A stretch of 7,460 nt of DNA. It comes from Candidatus Uhrbacteria bacterium (GTDB taxonomy: Bacteria; Patescibacteriota; Patescibacteriia; JACQRZ01). The stretch covers positions 1 through 7,460 of the forward strand of contig JACQRZ010000029.1 of assembly GCA_016206235.1 (NCBI GenBank), given 5' to 3'. The notes under the pieces are model-generated. The model had not been told where the DNA came from. It searched no databases and saw only the letters and a list, made by a program, of their open reading frames with translations. Every line of letters begins with the position of its first letter. The stretch's first letter is position 1. Positions 6,325 to 7,460 of this stretch are shown here, piece after piece. Both the position numbers and the translations under genes were made by a program.

Positions 6325-7332
6325 ATGAAAAAAAATGAAAAACGGGTCATTTTCCCAGTCGGTGAACAAATACGTTTTTTTAATAGCATAGAATCACGAT
6401 CGATTCTCACGCGATTAGAGATTGTTAATAAGTTACGAGTACACCGAAGAACGTATTCTGACTGGCGAAGGGAACAATGTTCAGTTCCGTTGAGCGTAGT
6501 ACAGAAACTTTGCATGCTTACAAAAAGATCGTTTCCGGATAATGCTGAGATACAAGAGGCTTATTGGTTGGCGAGTAAAGCAGGACGCGTCGGAGGATTA
6601 CAGAAATATAAAAAATATGGGTGTGTTATTGATGAAAAAATACGAAAACAAAAATGGCTGGAATGGTGGCAAAGGACAGGAACATTTAAACGAAATCCGA
6701 TACTTATTCCTAAAAAAATTTTTCAGCCATCTCTCTCTGAAGAACTTGCCGAATTTGTTGGTATAATGCTTGGTGACGGTGGAATAACACCTTTTCAAAT
6801 CACCATTTCTGTCAGTTATGAAAACGATATGGAGTATAGTGATTTTCTGTCGAGATTTCTCTATAAACTTTTTCGTTTACGACCAGCGGTGTATTTTCGA
6901 GATACTTCAGTTATTACTATTCAATTATCGCGGAAAAATCTTGTTGAGTATTGTAAAAAAATTGGACTTTGTGTTGGCAATAAAGTACGCCAGCAAATTG
7001 ATATGCCGTATTGGGTGCAATCAAACGATGAATACCTTAAAGCTTGCTTAAGAGGTCTTATGGATACTGACGGGTGCATCTTCCAAGAATGTCATAGAAT
7101 AAAAGGAAGAAGGTATTGCTATCCGCGAATATATTTTGTAAACTATTCAGAACCGCTCAAGAGATCGATTTTTGCCGCATTGGCGAAATTTGCTTTTACC
7201 CCAAAAATACATAATAATCGCGCAGTTACTCTTGAGAGAAGGGAAGATGTTATAAGATATTTTTCTTTTATCGGCACACATAATCTAAAACATCAAAAGA
7301 GATTTAAGATGTTCATAAGGAGGAGTGCGTGA
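6325..7332 (+). CDS. LAGLIDADG homing endonuclease with N-terminal HTH-like region
   Basis: This is a probable site-specific DNA endonuclease that promotes copying of its own gene. Numbered from ATG 6325 (335 aa), it has both family motifs: LAEFVGIMLGDGG (141-153, acidic D151) and LRGLMDTDG (242-250, acidic D249). It is therefore a two-motif monomer with both catalytic acids intact. Residues about 26-70 are helix-turn-helix-like (RRTYSDWRR, then PLSVVQKLC), followed by SKAGRVGG (84-91) and a basic linker, an arrangement I recall in free-standing archaeal and CPR members. The start is ambiguous: GTG at 6310 adds five residues, but GGAG (6304-6307) is too close to it, while GAG (6316-6318) suits ATG 6325. 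A possible -10 TATATT at 6290-6295 lacks a good -35. The stop lies in the tRNA-Ser D arm, a 14-nt overlap. Codons are AT-richer, with more AGA/AGG, than in ligA, suggesting acquisition. Confidence 0.9.
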   Translation: MKKNEKRVIFPVGEQIRFFNSIESRSILTRLEIVNKLRVHRRTYSDWRREQCSVPLSVVQKLCMLTKRSFPDNAEIQEAYWLASKAGRVGGLQKYKKYGCVIDEKIRKQKWLEWWQRTGTFKRNPILIPKKIFQPSLSEELAEFVGIMLGDGGITPFQITISVSYENDMEYSDFLSRFLYKLFRLRPAVYFRDTSVITIQLSRKNLVEYCKKIGLCVGNKVRQQIDMPYWVQSNDEYLKACLRGLMDTDGCIFQECHRIKGRRYCYPRIYFVNYSEPLKRSIFAALAKFAFTPKIHNNRAVTLERREDVIRYFSFIGTHNLKHQKRFKMFIRRSA

Positions 7333-7409
7333 GTTGGTTGAAACGACCGCTCTTGAAAAGCGGCAGGGCAGAAATGTCCTCGTGGGTTCGAATCCCACCT
7401 CCTCCGCCA
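7319..7409 (+). tRNA. tRNA-Ser (anticodon UGA)
   Basis: A complete class II tRNA folds by eye. The acceptor stem GGAGGAG (7319-7325) pairs with CTCCTCC (7399-7405), with discriminator G7406 and an encoded CCA (7407-7409). The D stem is CGT/ACG (7328-7330, 7343-7345). The anticodon stem CCGCT/AGCGG (7347-7351, 7359-7363) encloses loop CTTGAAA with anticodon TGA at 7354-7356. The long variable arm AGGGCA/TGTCCT (7365-7370, 7375-7380) has a GAAA loop and one G-U pair, which marks it as Ser. The T stem GTGGG/CCCAC (7382-7386, 7394-7398) encloses TTCGAAT. It should read UCA and other UCN codons. No intron is present. The first 14 nt double as the last codons and stop of the LAGLIDADG gene. No clear promoter of its own is visible. 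Confidence 0.97.
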
Positions 7410-7439
7410 ATAGAAACTTCACGATTTGAAAGGGTTGCT

Positions 7440-7460
7440 CCGCGCGGCCGCGCGGCGGCC
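7440..7460. repeat. GC-only palindrome at the right window edge
   Basis: Positions 7440-7455 are a perfect 16-bp palindrome made only of G and C (it contains GCGGCCGC at 7444-7451). An overlapping hairpin GGCCGC / GCGGCC (7446-7451, 7455-7460) with a 3-nt GCG loop reaches the window end. No T run is visible inside the window, so I cannot call it a terminator. The composition is unlike everything else here. Confidence 0.6.

Noticed and set aside
6325..7332. WhiA-type regulator (LAGLIDADG plus HTH)
   Set aside because: WhiA has its HTH at the C-terminus and a degenerate LAGLIDADG. Here the HTH-like part is N-terminal and both catalytic acids are kept.
844..7332. Recoded genetic code (UGA as Gly, as in some CPR lineages)
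   Set aside because: TGA acts as the stop in two genes, and no conserved Gly position in LigA, GatA or the DsbA-like protein is encoded by TGA.
7319..7409. tRNA intron carrying the LAGLIDADG gene
   Set aside because: The tRNA is contiguous from acceptor stem to CCA, with an uninterrupted anticodon loop. The endonuclease gene lies outside it and overlaps only the 5' end.

Overview
The window looks like an ordinary chromosomal stretch from a small-genome bacterium, most plausibly a member of the Candidate Phyla Radiation (Patescibacteria, Parcubacteria-like). This placement is inferred from gene content and style, not from a marker gene. The clues are a type IV pilin-like gene with a short repeat-derived leader, a ligA and gatCA cluster, a small membrane-anchored protein with an RN-xxx-H motif, a membrane-tethered DsbA-like protein, a free-standing LAGLIDADG gene, and spacers built from degenerate 7-nt units. 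The standard genetic code fits: TGA ends two genes and is not seen inside any of them.

Layout, all on the + strand. Positions 1-853 hold the end of a PilX/pilin-like gene cut by the left edge. Its stop overlaps ligA (844-2925), a complete NAD+-dependent DNA ligase. A 66-nt spacer carries a TATAAT box and a 7-nt-period array that runs to the start of gatC (2992-3282). gatA (3292-4755) follows 9 nt later. A 95-nt AT-rich spacer precedes a 149-residue single-pass membrane protein with a HEPN-like motif (4851-5300). A good sigma70-type promoter overlaps the end of that gene and should drive a membrane-anchored thiol-disulfide oxidoreductase (5361-6230), which ends at a strong intrinsic terminator (6247-6277). 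The last part holds an AT-richer LAGLIDADG homing endonuclease gene (6325-7332) whose last codons lie inside a complete tRNA-Ser(UGA) gene (7319-7409). The window closes with a very GC-rich palindrome (7440-7460).

Functionally these are mostly housekeeping genes. LigA seals DNA nicks. GatC and GatA are two of the three subunits that amidate mischarged Glu-tRNA(Gln) or Asp-tRNA(Asn); gatB is not in the window. The pilin-like protein and the DsbA-like protein belong to the cell surface, where the latter could form disulfides in secreted or pilus proteins. The accessory element is the homing endonuclease fused in sequence to the tRNA-Ser 5' end.

The points most worth a second look are the 7-nt-period sequences at three places (including one inside the pilin leader and one forming the promoter and leader of gatC), the membrane-anchored RN-xxx-H protein, the endonuclease/tRNA overlap, and a Ser in place of the usual motif IV Lys in LigA.
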